64,000 bases of DNA, taken from positions 338,956 through 402,955 of the forward strand of contig CAYQQQ010000001.1 of assembly GCA_964420125.1 (NCBI GenBank), written 5' to 3'. Under the pieces are notes generated by a model. That model was not told the DNA's origin. It did not search any database and saw only the letters and a list, made by a program, of their open reading frames with translations. A program made the translations under genes and the position numbers. Source of the stretch: CAYQQQ01 sp964420125. Lineage in GTDB: Bacteria; Actinomycetota; Acidimicrobiia; Acidimicrobiales; Microtrichaceae. Positions 57,296 to 64,000 of the stretch are shown one piece after another; the first letter of the stretch is position 1, and every line of letters starts with the position of its first letter.

Positions 57296-58180
57296 TCACG
57301 TGGGTGGGCCGGTCCGTTTGGGAGCGGTCGCCCTCCGGCGGCGAGCAGGAGTGCCGTCGGCGTCGGGAACCGCCGGTTCCACGGCAGCCGGGCGCCTCTC
57401 TGCACGGTCGGCAGCGTGCGCGTCGATGCGGGAGGTGGGCTTCGCAGCCGCCGTCGGCCGGTTGACCGGCGAGCGCATCCAGGTGGCGCTGACCCGGAAG
57501 AGCTCGGGCGGGCGGCCACCCTCCGCGCTGGACGGAGCATGCTTGCCGGTGGGCTCCACCACTCGATCGGAGAGCATCGAGCGGCGGAAGTTGGCGGGGT
57601 CGAACCGGGTGGCCCACACCGCCTCGTAGACCGAGCGGAGCTGGCTGAGGGTGAACTCGGGCCCGACGAAGGCGGTGGCCAGGTCGCTGGTCTCGAGGTC
57701 GGTGCCGGCCCGCTCGACGGCGTCGGTGACGATCCGGCGGTGGTCGAATGCGAGCTCGTGGCGCCCGTCGACCACCTCGGCCACGGGCCACAGCGCAGCG
57801 TCCTCGGTGTCGGTGCCGGCGGTGAGCGCACCCACCTCGGCGACCGCTGCGAAGTAGGCCACGGTGACCGCGTTCATGCGAGGGTCGCGGCCAGGGTCGC
57901 CGTAGGTGCCGAACTGGGTGAGCACCCCGGCACGACGCAGGCCGGTCTCATCCGACAGCTCCCTGACTGCGGCTTCTTCGAGGGTCTCCTCGGGGCCCTT
58001 GAAGCCGCCCGGCAGGGCCCACATCCCCTGGTACGGGTCGCTGCTGCGTCGCACGAGGAGCACCTTCAGCTCTCCCTGGTCGACGGTGAGGATCACCACG
58101 TCGACGGTCACGGCGAAGGCGGGGTGGTCGTCGGGACGGTACCCGGGTCGCGGGTGGTCGCCCGGCCGATCGGTGGCCAT
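57296..58180 (-). CDS. NUDIX-winged-helix regulator, NrtR-like
   Basis: The 294-residue protein begins with a NUDIX domain whose box is GGFKGPEETLEEAAVRELSD then ETGL (about residues 57-80). A winged helix follows (FTLSQLRSVYEAVWATRFDPANFRRSML), the layout of NrtR-type regulators that sense ADP-ribose and control NAD or sugar genes. Some relatives have lost hydrolase activity; here the box keeps nearly all residues. A basic low-complexity tail of about 60 residues is unusual. ATG 58180 is leaderless (TACCAT seven bases upstream). Confidence 0.85.
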   Translation of the reverse strand: MATDRPGDHPRPGYRPDDHPAFAVTVDVVILTVDQGELKVLLVRRSSDPYQGMWALPGGFKGPEETLEEAAVRELSDETGLRRAGVLTQFGTYGDPGRDPRMNAVTVAYFAAVAEVGALTAGTDTEDAALWPVAEVVDGRHELAFDHRRIVTDAVERAGTDLETSDLATAFVGPEFTLSQLRSVYEAVWATRFDPANFRRSMLSDRVVEPTGKHAPSSAEGGRPPELFRVSATWMRSPVNRPTAAAKPTSRIDAHAADRAERRPAAVEPAVPDADGTPARRRRATAPKRTGPPT

Positions 58181-58187
58181 GGTCCGC

Positions 58188-58193
58188 ATGGTA
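58188..58193 (-). promoter_or_regulatory. -10 element of NUDIX regulator (leaderless)
   Basis: TACCAT on the minus strand ends seven bases before ATG 58180. Confidence 0.5.
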
Positions 58194-58212
58194 GTGCCGG
58201 TTCTGGTCGAAG

Positions 58213-58242
58213 TGACACATCGTCGCACTCCCCTGCTATGCT
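58213..58242 (+). promoter_or_regulatory. Promoter of the vWA gene
   Basis: TGACAC (58213-58218) and TATGCT (58237-58242) are 18 bases apart, giving a leader of about 65 bases with AGAGGAGG before ATG 58316. Confidence 0.45.
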
Positions 58243-58277
58243 TTGAGTCAGTTCGACAACTACCTCATCAGCCAGTC

Positions 58278-58305
58278 CGACGAGCCCAGACCCGACGAGC
58301 CCAGA
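58278..58305 (+). repeat. 15-bp direct repeat in the vWA leader
   Basis: CGACGAGCCCAGA occurs at 58278-58290 and again at 58293-58305, just before the ribosome-binding site. Confidence 0.6.
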
Positions 58306-58315
58306 GGAGGCCGCC

Positions 58316-58999
58316 ATGACCACCACCCACGCCGACACCCCCAACGCCACCGCTCCCGGAGCCGACACCACCCGGGCCGACATCTGGTTCCTCCTCGACC
58401 GTTCCGGCTCGATGGCATCGATCGCCGACGACGTGGTCGGCGGGTTCAACGCCTTCTTCACCGACCAGCAGGCCCAGGCCGGCGAGGCCACGGTGTCGAT
58501 CGTCCAGTTCGACTCCCAGGATCCCCAGGAGTTCCTGGTGAACCGCCGTCCGCTGTCCGACGTGTCCACACTCCGTCCGGGCGACTTCGTCCCTCGGGGC
58601 GGCACGCCGCTGCTCGACGCGCTGGGAGCACTGCTGGACCACGCCGAGGCGGTCGCCGAGCACGGCGAGGACCAGCTCATCGTGGTGCTCACTGACGGCC
58701 AGGAGAACGCCAGCGTTCGCTGGTCCCGCGACGACCTCTTCGGCCGCATCGCCAAGCTGACGGATCGGGGGTGGACCTTCGTCTTCCTCGGTGCCAACCA
58801 GGACGCCTACAGCGAGGCCGGCCGGCTCGGCATGGCCGCCGGCAACATCTCCAGCTTCGATGCCAGCCCAGAGGGGGTGAAGCGGACCTTCGCCGGCACC
58901 TCGCGAGCAGTCACCGAGTGGCGCACGAGGGCCCGCGCCGAGCGCCGTGCCCACCGCGACCAGTTCTGGGGCGACCGCAAGGAGGGCGAGGAGAGCTGA
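58316..58999 (+). CDS. von Willebrand factor A domain protein
   Basis: The 227-residue soluble protein has a complete MIDAS metal site: DRSGSM (about residues 28-33), the Thr in PRGGTPLLDAL, and the Asp in LTDGQENASVRW. It resembles cytoplasmic VWA proteins of stress or tellurium-type clusters. No MoxR ATPase or Ter gene is near. The C-terminus is Arg-rich. AGAGGAGG precedes ATG 58316, so this gene uses a normal leader. Confidence 0.88.
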   Translation: MTTTHADTPNATAPGADTTRADIWFLLDRSGSMASIADDVVGGFNAFFTDQQAQAGEATVSIVQFDSQDPQEFLVNRRPLSDVSTLRPGDFVPRGGTPLLDALGALLDHAEAVAEHGEDQLIVVLTDGQENASVRWSRDDLFGRIAKLTDRGWTFVFLGANQDAYSEAGRLGMAAGNISSFDASPEGVKRTFAGTSRAVTEWRTRARAERRAHRDQFWGDRKEGEES

Positions 59000-59154
59000 G
59001 CTCCAGAACGTCGCCCTCCCGAACGGCAGGAGCACCGGTCCAGACGATGGTGCCGGCACCGGCGCTGAGACCGGCGTCGGTGCTGGTCCGGCCGGACCGG
59101 ACCTGGTCGTCGCCGGCGGTAGTCTCGGCGCCGCCGGCGAACCGGAGGAACCTG

Positions 59155-60096
59155 ATGCCGCTCGATCCCGACGTCGTGGAGACGCTCGCCCTGTTGGAGA
59201 CCACGGGGATCATGCAGCCGTGGGACGACCTGACCCCCGCCCAGGTGCGGGAGCTCACCGAGCCGATCACCGAGTTCTGCGCCCCGCTCGGCGGCCCCGT
59301 CGCCCACGAGGAGGACCGGACCATCCCCGGTCCGGGGGGCGACCTGCGGATACGGGTCTACCGACCCGACCTTCCGGGCCCGCTTCCGGTGGTCGTCTAC
59401 CTCCATGGGGGCGGCTGGGTGCTCTACGAGCTCGACACGTTCAACCCCGTCTGCCGTGACCTGGCCAACGCGGCGGGGGCGATCGTGGTGGCGGTCGCCT
59501 ACCGGCTGGCGCCGGAGCACCCGTTCCCCGCCGCCATCGACGACGCCTACGCCACCGTGCGCTGGGTGGCCGAGCACGCAGCGGAGATCGGCGGCGACGG
59601 CACCCGACTGGCAGTGGCCGGCGACAGCGCCGGGGGCAACATGTCGGCGGTCACCGCGCTGCGCTGCCGCGACGAGGGCGGCCCGGCGCTGGCGTTCCAG
59701 GTGGTGATCAACCCCGTGACCGACTGCGACCTCGAGACCGCCTCCTACCACGAGTTCGCCGAGGGGATGTTCCTCACCCGGGACCAGATGCGCTGGTACT
59801 GGGACCACTACCTCCCCGACCCCGCGGAGCGGGTGCACCCGTGGGCGTCGCCCCTGCGCGCACCCGACCTGTCGGGCCTGCCGCCGGCGATCGTCTACAC
59901 CGCGGAGAACGACCCCCTGCGCGACGAGGGTGAGGCCTTCGCGGCGCGGCTCGCCGAAGCGGGGGTGCCGACGCTGGCGCGCCGGGTGGGGGGAGTCATC
60001 CACGGCTTCATGAACCTCGGCAACGCCAGCGCCAAAGGCGCCGAGGCGGTGGCGGAGACCGGCGCCGCGCTGCGCGCCGCGTTCGGCGACGGCTGA
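59155..60096 (+). CDS. HSL-family alpha/beta hydrolase (esterase)
   Basis: The 313-residue enzyme has the oxyanion motif YLHGGGWVL (about residues 81-89) and the nucleophile elbow GDSAGGN (Ser about residue 159). The acid lies in TAENDPLRDEGE and the His in VIHGFMN (about 282), all hallmarks of the hormone-sensitive lipase family. It hydrolyses acyl esters. GGAGGAA lies before ATG 59155. A copy of the dispersed inverted-repeat element follows 65 bases after the stop. Confidence 0.93.
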   Translation: MPLDPDVVETLALLETTGIMQPWDDLTPAQVRELTEPITEFCAPLGGPVAHEEDRTIPGPGGDLRIRVYRPDLPGPLPVVVYLHGGGWVLYELDTFNPVCRDLANAAGAIVVAVAYRLAPEHPFPAAIDDAYATVRWVAEHAAEIGGDGTRLAVAGDSAGGNMSAVTALRCRDEGGPALAFQVVINPVTDCDLETASYHEFAEGMFLTRDQMRWYWDHYLPDPAERVHPWASPLRAPDLSGLPPAIVYTAENDPLRDEGEAFAARLAEAGVPTLARRVGGVIHGFMNLGNASAKGAEAVAETGAALRAAFGDG

Positions 60097-60161
60097 AAGG
60101 TCGCCGGCCCCCGGCCGTCTGCCGTTGGCCGCCAGCCATCGACGCGACCTCACTCCCACCA

Positions 60162-60207
60162 CTGACAGCTGTCAGCCACGCCGGTGTGGTCCCACACCTG
60201 CCAGTTC
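60162..60207. repeat. Dispersed inverted-repeat element, copy 3
   Basis: Positions 60171-60207 are identical to 47969-48005. The left arm ACTGACAG pairs with CTGCCAGT apart from one mismatch. The left side also forms a separate perfect palindrome, CTGACAGCTGTCAG (60162-60175). It follows the plus-strand esterase gene. Confidence 0.85.
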
Positions 60208-60289
60208 CAGCTGCGGCTGTGACGGCCGCAAGCGCGTTCGCGCACGCGGCACACGTGGCACACGCGCAACCACGGGCGACCCAACTTGT

Positions 60290-60324
60290 CGACGTTGCGT
60301 CGCTACCATGACGACGTAGCGTCG
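60290..60324 (+). promoter_or_regulatory. Paired TetR operators before the FtsX/ABC/TetR operon
   Basis: CGACG-TTG-CGTCG (60290-60302) and CGACG-TAG-CGTCG (60312-60324) are two perfect 13-base palindromes 22 bases apart. The outer TTGTCGACG and CGTCGACAA also form an inverted repeat. TTGCGT (60295-60300) and TAGCGT (60317-60322), 16 bases apart, would place the -35 and -10 inside the two operators. Confidence 0.65.
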
Positions 60325-60339
60325 ACAACAGGAGTCTCC

Positions 60340-61431
60340 ATGTTCCTCGCCCTGCGGGACCTCCGACGAGGTGCCCGACGATTCCTCCTCCTCGGGGTGG
60401 TCATCGCGCTCGTCGCGCTGCTCTCGACGGTGCTGTCCGGCCTGGCGGCCGGGCTGGTCACCGACGGGATCTCCGGGCTGCGGGCGCTCCCCTTCGACCG
60501 GCTGGCGCTCTCCGACGGATCGGACGCCACCTTCAGCCGCTCCACGCTCCGGCCCGACGCCCTCGACGCGCTCGACGGCATCGACGGTGCGGAGGCCACG
60601 CCGCTGGGGGCGAGCTTCGTGAACGCCACCGCCGCCGACGGCGGTCCGAGCCTGGACCTCGCCCTCTTCGGCGTGTCGCCCGACAGCTTCCTGGTGACGC
60701 GAGACGACGCCCGGGCCGCGCTCGCCGGCGAGCCTGGCTTGGTGCTAGGCCGGGAGCTGCAGGAGCAAGGGGTGCAGATCGGCGACAGGTACACCCTCGG
60801 GGGATCGGAGCTCGAGCTGCCCGTGCTGGGCTTCACGTTCGCCGGCACCTACGGTCACGCCCCGATCGCCTTCACCTCGCTGGGCACCTGGCAGCAGGTG
60901 CAGTTCGGCGCTGGGGCCGACGGTCGCTTCTCGGCAGTCGCGCTCCGCGGGGGCACGGCCGAGGGGTTCGAACGGGCGGCAGCAGACGCCGGACTCGAGC
61001 TCCTCACCAAGTCCGAGGCGTACGCCGGCTCCCCCGGGTTCAGCGCCGAGACCACGACCATGACGCTCATCAGGGGGTTCCTGCTGGTGATCTCCGCACT
61101 GGTGATCGGAGCGTTCTTCACCGTGCTGACCGTGCAACGCACCCGCCAGATCGGCCTGCTCAAGGCGATGGGTGCCGGCAACGGGTACGTCCTGCGCGAC
61201 GGGATCGGACAGATGACGATCCTCGTGGCGCTGGCCACCCTCGCCGGAGTGGTCGGCGGCGTCGGCCTCATCGCCCTGGTGGGCCGAGGGGATGCGCCGG
61301 TCGAGCTGGACGCCTCGTCGCTGGCGACCGTGAGCCTCTCGCTGGTGATCGCCGGGATCCTCGGCAGCCTCGTCGCCTTCCGCCGGATCACCCACATCGA
61401 GCCGGCCATCGCCCTGGGGGTGGAGTCGTGA
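60340..61431 (+). CDS. FtsX-family ABC transporter permease
   Basis: The 363-residue permease has an N-terminal helix (FLLLGVVIALVALLSTVLSGLAAG), an extracytoplasmic domain of about 220 residues and three C-terminal helices. The FtsX signature QRTRQIGLLKAMGAGNGYVLRD is present. It resembles DevC/MacB-type permeases used to extrude lipids, peptides or antibiotics. GGAG lies five bases before ATG 60340. It overlaps the ATPase gene by GTGA. Confidence 0.9.
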   Translation: MFLALRDLRRGARRFLLLGVVIALVALLSTVLSGLAAGLVTDGISGLRALPFDRLALSDGSDATFSRSTLRPDALDALDGIDGAEATPLGASFVNATAADGGPSLDLALFGVSPDSFLVTRDDARAALAGEPGLVLGRELQEQGVQIGDRYTLGGSELELPVLGFTFAGTYGHAPIAFTSLGTWQQVQFGAGADGRFSAVALRGGTAEGFERAAADAGLELLTKSEAYAGSPGFSAETTTMTLIRGFLLVISALVIGAFFTVLTVQRTRQIGLLKAMGAGNGYVLRDGIGQMTILVALATLAGVVGGVGLIALVGRGDAPVELDASSLATVSLSLVIAGILGSLVAFRRITHIEPAIALGVES

Positions 61432-62297
61432 GCAGCACCGCAGACGACGCCCGACCCGACGCAGGCCGGCCGGTGGCCGTGCCGTCCGGCGACACCGCCG
61501 CACCGCTGGTGGTGACCGCAGCCCGGGTCGCCTACCCCGACGGACCGGAGGAGCGGGTGGTGCTGGACGAGCTCGACCTGCGGGTGGCGGCCGGCGAGCT
61601 GGTGGTGGTCTCCGGGGAGTCCGGAGCCGGCAAGTCGACCCTGCTCACCGTGGCCGGCCTGCTGCGCCGCCCCGACGCCGGCGAGGTCGCCATCGCCGAA
61701 CGTGCCACCTCCCGCCTCTCGGACCGACAGCGCACCGCGGTGCGTCGTGAGCACATCGCCTTCGTCTACCAGTCGGCCAACCTGCTCCCACCTCTCACCG
61801 CGGTCGAGCAGCTGGAGCTGGTGGGCCACATCCGGCGCGAACCCCGCCATCAGGTCCGTGAACGGGCCCGCGCGCTGCTCGCCGAGCTCGACCTGGCCGA
61901 CCGGGCGGGTCAGCTCCCCTCGCAGCTCTCCGGTGGCGAGCGCCAGCGCGTCGGCATCGCCCGGGCGCTGATGGCCACGCCCCGCCTGCTGATCGCCGAC
62001 GAGCCCACCGCCTCGCTGGATCCGGCACGGGCGGGCACCGTCGCCGACCTGCTGGCGGATGCCGCCCACCGCCTCGGCATCGCCGTGCTCGTGGTCGCCC
62101 ACGACCACGCCCCCCTGGAGCGCGCCGACCGGCACCTCCGCCTGGACAACGGCCGGCTGCACCCGGTCGACCCGTCCACAGCTCCCGACGACGATCTCGC
62201 CGCGGCCGGCACTCGGGGCAGCGCCGGCTCCGAGGCCCCCGAGGGCGAGGGCCGTGGTCCGACTGCCTCGGGCCGAACCGACGTCGTGCCAAGCTGA
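61428..62297 (+). CDS. ABC transporter ATP-binding protein, MacB/LolD type
   Basis: The 289-residue ATPase has Walker A GESGAGKSTL, Q-loop YQSANLLPP, signature LSGGERQR, Walker B LLIADEPTASLD and the switch VAHDH. It starts at GTG within the permease stop and is followed four bases later by a tetR gene. Together they form a self-regulated exporter. No adaptor protein is encoded here, in contrast to the operon at 13.5-19.7 kb. The last 40 residues are low complexity. Confidence 0.92.
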   Translation: MSSTADDARPDAGRPVAVPSGDTAAPLVVTAARVAYPDGPEERVVLDELDLRVAAGELVVVSGESGAGKSTLLTVAGLLRRPDAGEVAIAERATSRLSDRQRTAVRREHIAFVYQSANLLPPLTAVEQLELVGHIRREPRHQVRERARALLAELDLADRAGQLPSQLSGGERQRVGIARALMATPRLLIADEPTASLDPARAGTVADLLADAAHRLGIAVLVVAHDHAPLERADRHLRLDNGRLHPVDPSTAPDDDLAAAGTRGSAGSEAPEGEGRGPTASGRTDVVPS

Positions 62298-62301
62298 ACC
62301 C

Positions 62302-62922
62302 GTGCCCCGGATCAAGGCCGACAACATCGCCGAGCACGTCGCCCACCAGCGCGCCGCCGTGCTGGAGGCGGCGGTCCGCCTGTTCACGGAACGGGGCTAC
62401 GCCGACGTCGGACTCGGCGACATCGCCACCGAGGTCGGCCTGGCCCGCAACTCGCTGTACCGCTACGTCCCCGACAAGGTGCACCTGCTGGTGGAGTGGT
62501 ACCGGAATGCGGTGCCCACCACCATCGAGTCGTGGGAGTCGGCCGTGGCCGGCGGCGGCACGCCGGCGCAGCGGTTGCAGCGCTGGGCACGCACCTACCT
62601 CGAGTGGGCCGCCACCCCGGAGCACCGGCTCGTCGCACCCCTCACGGAGTCCCTGGCGACGCTCGACCCCGACACCCGGGCCGAGGTGGCGACGCTGCAC
62701 CGCTCGATGATGGACGTGGTCGCCCGCGTGGTGGCGGAGGCGGGAGTGGCCGAGAACGAGGTCTCCGGGGTGGTCGACCTGCTGGCGGGCGTCGTGCTCG
62801 GCGCGGCGCGGGCCGAGGCGGCATCCGGTCCCGACGAGTCGCTGCGCGCTCGGCTGGATGCCGCGGTCGCGGCCGTCATCACCCCTGGCCGTCCCCGACG
62901 CGGCCACCATCGCTCGACCTGA
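62302..62922 (+). CDS. TetR-family regulator of the FtsX/ABC operon
   Basis: The protein has 206 residues. The helix-turn-helix is at about residues 18-60: RAAVLEAAVRLFTERGYADVGLGDIATEVGLARNSLYRYVPDKVHLL. A helical ligand domain follows. It is the third gene of an operon whose promoter holds two matching palindromes, so it most likely represses its own operon and responds to the exported molecule. The start is GTG 62302; ORF extension upstream lies inside the ATPase gene. Confidence 0.88.
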   Translation: MPRIKADNIAEHVAHQRAAVLEAAVRLFTERGYADVGLGDIATEVGLARNSLYRYVPDKVHLLVEWYRNAVPTTIESWESAVAGGGTPAQRLQRWARTYLEWAATPEHRLVAPLTESLATLDPDTRAEVATLHRSMMDVVARVVAEAGVAENEVSGVVDLLAGVVLGAARAEAASGPDESLRARLDAAVAAVITPGRPRRGHHRST

Positions 62923-62954
62923 CCTCTGCGAGCGAGCCGGCGACACATCCATCA

Positions 62955-63140
62955 TGAGGTCAGCATCGGTGTGGGATCACAGAGCGACGAGTGGCCCTCC
63001 GAAGCCAACCGGTCGAGGAACCCAGGGGCGAGCCACTGGTTGCCCGCCGAGTTGCTCTGTGCGGCGAGCGATGAGATGTCCTCGTCGTCAGCGCGGGTGG
63101 CGAAACAGCACCCAAGGGAGTCAACCCGCTGTTCGGCAGG
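62955..63140 (-). other. In-frame open extension after the nicotinamidase stop
   Basis: After the pncA TGA (63143-63141) the same frame stays open for 62 codons to a TGA at 62954-62952. It reads like protein (LAAQSNSAGNQWLAPG then FLDRLASEGHSSLC) with mostly G or C in third positions. It has no start codon of its own, apart from a late TTG. It may be a gene remnant, a readthrough extension or chance. Confidence 0.35.
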
Positions 63141-63758
63141 TCACGTCTCCGTCGCAGTCCCGACGATCTTGACGCCTGCAGCTCGCATCTCGGCAAGCTT
63201 GCGCTTCGAGTCACCCTCTTGGCGCTCGACGGCCCGAGTCAGCTCCACGATCACCGTCGCGTCGAGACCGGATCGGGTGGCATCCACTGCGGTGGCGGCG
63301 ATGCAGACGTCGAGAGCCAGTCCGACCACGACGACCGACGTGACGCCCCGCTCGGCGAGGTAGCCGCTGACACCGGTCGGATGGCGCTTGTCGGTCTCGG
63401 GATCGACCACGGTGAACGCCGAGTAGCCGTCCTCCCCACCAGTGCCCTTGCGCATGATCAGATCCGCCTCGCGCACCAGATCGGGGTGCAGCTCGGCACC
63501 CCAGGAGTCGCGCACGCAGTGCACGGGCCACATGCCACCTTCGTCGACGAAGTGCGGAGTGGTGGGCGGATGCCAGTCCTGGGTGAGGACCACCGTGGCG
63601 CCGCTCCCCCGGGCGGCTGCGATCTGCGCGTTGATGCCGTGGATGATCTCCTCGCCCCCGGTCACGTAGAGAGACCCGGACGGATCAGCGAAGTCGTTCT
63701 GCACGTCCACGACCAGCAGCGCGGTGGCTCCGTCGTAGTCGCGGGTCAGGTGGTTCAC
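63141..63758 (-). CDS. pncA: Nicotinamidase / isochorismatase-family hydrolase
   Basis: The 205-residue enzyme has the catalytic triad of nicotinamidases. The Asp is in LLVVDVQNDF (about residue 18), the Lys in IMRKGTGGED (about residue 104) and the Cys in GLALDVCIAATA (about residue 147). The metal-binding histidines are in DWHPPTTPHF. It converts nicotinamide to nicotinate for NAD salvage. GGGAG lies before GTG 63758. Members of the superfamily may act on related amides, but this motif set favours nicotinamide. Confidence 0.9.
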   Translation of the reverse strand: MNHLTRDYDGATALLVVDVQNDFADPSGSLYVTGGEEIIHGINAQIAAARGSGATVVLTQDWHPPTTPHFVDEGGMWPVHCVRDSWGAELHPDLVREADLIMRKGTGGEDGYSAFTVVDPETDKRHPTGVSGYLAERGVTSVVVVGLALDVCIAATAVDATRSGLDATVIVELTRAVERQEGDSKRKLAEMRAAGVKIVGTATET

Positions 63759-63841
63759 GCGGACTCCCTTCCACCGCGTCGCTCAGCGCGCGATGAAGTC
63801 CGACCTTATTCCGAGTGGCCCTGGTCCAGGAGCCATCTCCC

Positions 63842-63921
63842 CTCCGCCTTCGGATCACCTCTGAAGGCGAAGACGGGCCCATGCCGCGCTCTGGGCCTCC
63901 AGACCTCATCTGAAGGCGGAG
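63842..63921. repeat. Small inverted-repeat cluster near the right edge
   Basis: CTCCGCCTTC (63842-63851) is complementary to GAAGGCGGAG (63912-63921). A closer partial copy, GAAGGCGAAG, lies at 63863-63872, so two alternative hairpins are possible. The region is less GC-rich, and the 242 bases from 63759 to the edge hold no gene I can support. Confidence 0.4.
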
Positions 63922-63988
63922 CGGGCCACTCCCCGCCGCCGACGATGAGTTCCTAACGGGGGTCAAGGGTCTCAGGCGGCTTTCTCGG

Positions 63989-63994
63989 TAGGTT
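63989..63994 (+). promoter_or_regulatory. Possible -10 for a gene starting at the right edge
   Basis: TAGGTT is followed by exactly six bases before the window ends. If the local leaderless rule holds, a plus-strand start codon should lie at 64001-64002. Confidence 0.3.
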
Positions 63995-64000
63995 CGGTGG

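Noticed and set aside
62959..62981. Possible fourth copy of the dispersed inverted-repeat element (GTCAGC, CGGTGTGG, CACA in order)
   Set aside because: The arms do not pair and two internal segments differ; the bases may simply code for the frame after pncA.

Overview
The window is GC-rich (roughly 70 percent), densely coded DNA with many ATGA and GTGA overlaps. F420-type luciferase-like oxidoreductase, KstR-like operators, VapBC, MacB-type exporters and acyl-CoA enzymes point to an Actinomycetota chromosome. My best guess is the class Acidimicrobiia, but this is inference from gene content only. I see no rRNA, tRNA, CRISPR array, transposase or phage gene. At least a dozen genes have a TANNNT hexamer ending 6 to 8 bases before the start codon and no Shine-Dalgarno, so leaderless transcription looks common here. 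Several starts were chosen on that basis.

Layout. 1-6.3 kb: KhtTU-like antiporter pair, amidase, secreted DUF11-type protein, membrane protein, transglutaminase-like protein, SRPBCC and DUF1801 proteins. 6.4-8.9 kb: glutamate decarboxylase and a Gfo/Idh/MocA oxidoreductase with interlocked stop codons. 9.0-10.8 kb: arsenic operon (ArsR-ArsC fusion, aquaporin, ArsC) behind an ArsR-like palindrome. 11.0-13.5 kb: siroheme nitrite/sulfite reductase plus formate/nitrite-type channel. 13.5-19.7 kb: minus-strand export operon (adaptor, MacB ATPase, FtsX permease, second adaptor, Cys-repeat lipoprotein). 19.7-23.0 kb: TetR divergent from a DrrAB-like ABC exporter with two permeases.

23.0-35.3 kb: lipid/steroid-flavoured block. 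It holds a thiolase and a thioesterase sharing a KstR-like operator, a SEC-C protein, MarR and YceI. These are followed by three related CrtI-like FAD oxidoreductases interleaved with two SCP2-like proteins; a second KstR-like operator precedes four of these five genes, and a divergent TetR ends the block. 35.3-42.0 kb: hotdog protein, DUF2252, an orphan type II DMSO-reductase-family molybdoenzyme, a hypothetical gene and VapBC. 42.1-50.3 kb: acyl-CoA dehydrogenase, PucR/CdaR regulator overlapping a GH3 glycosidase, double-hotdog thioesterase, GH114-like lipoprotein, alpha/beta hydrolase. 50.3-51.9 kb: a less GC-rich two-gene patch that runs into a P450 whose promoter points at a GTC start. 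53-60 kb: small membrane proteins, LLM oxidoreductase, MFS exporter, NUDIX regulator, vWA protein, HSL-type esterase. 60.3-63.8 kb: TetR-controlled FtsX/ABC operon and a nicotinamidase.

The most original signals are a dispersed approximately 50-bp inverted-repeat element (three copies, two sharing 37 identical bases, with arms that change together), the CrtI/SCP2 cluster under KstR-like sites, paired operators 22 bp apart in two unrelated promoters, the recurrent leaderless architecture, and the GTC-start P450.
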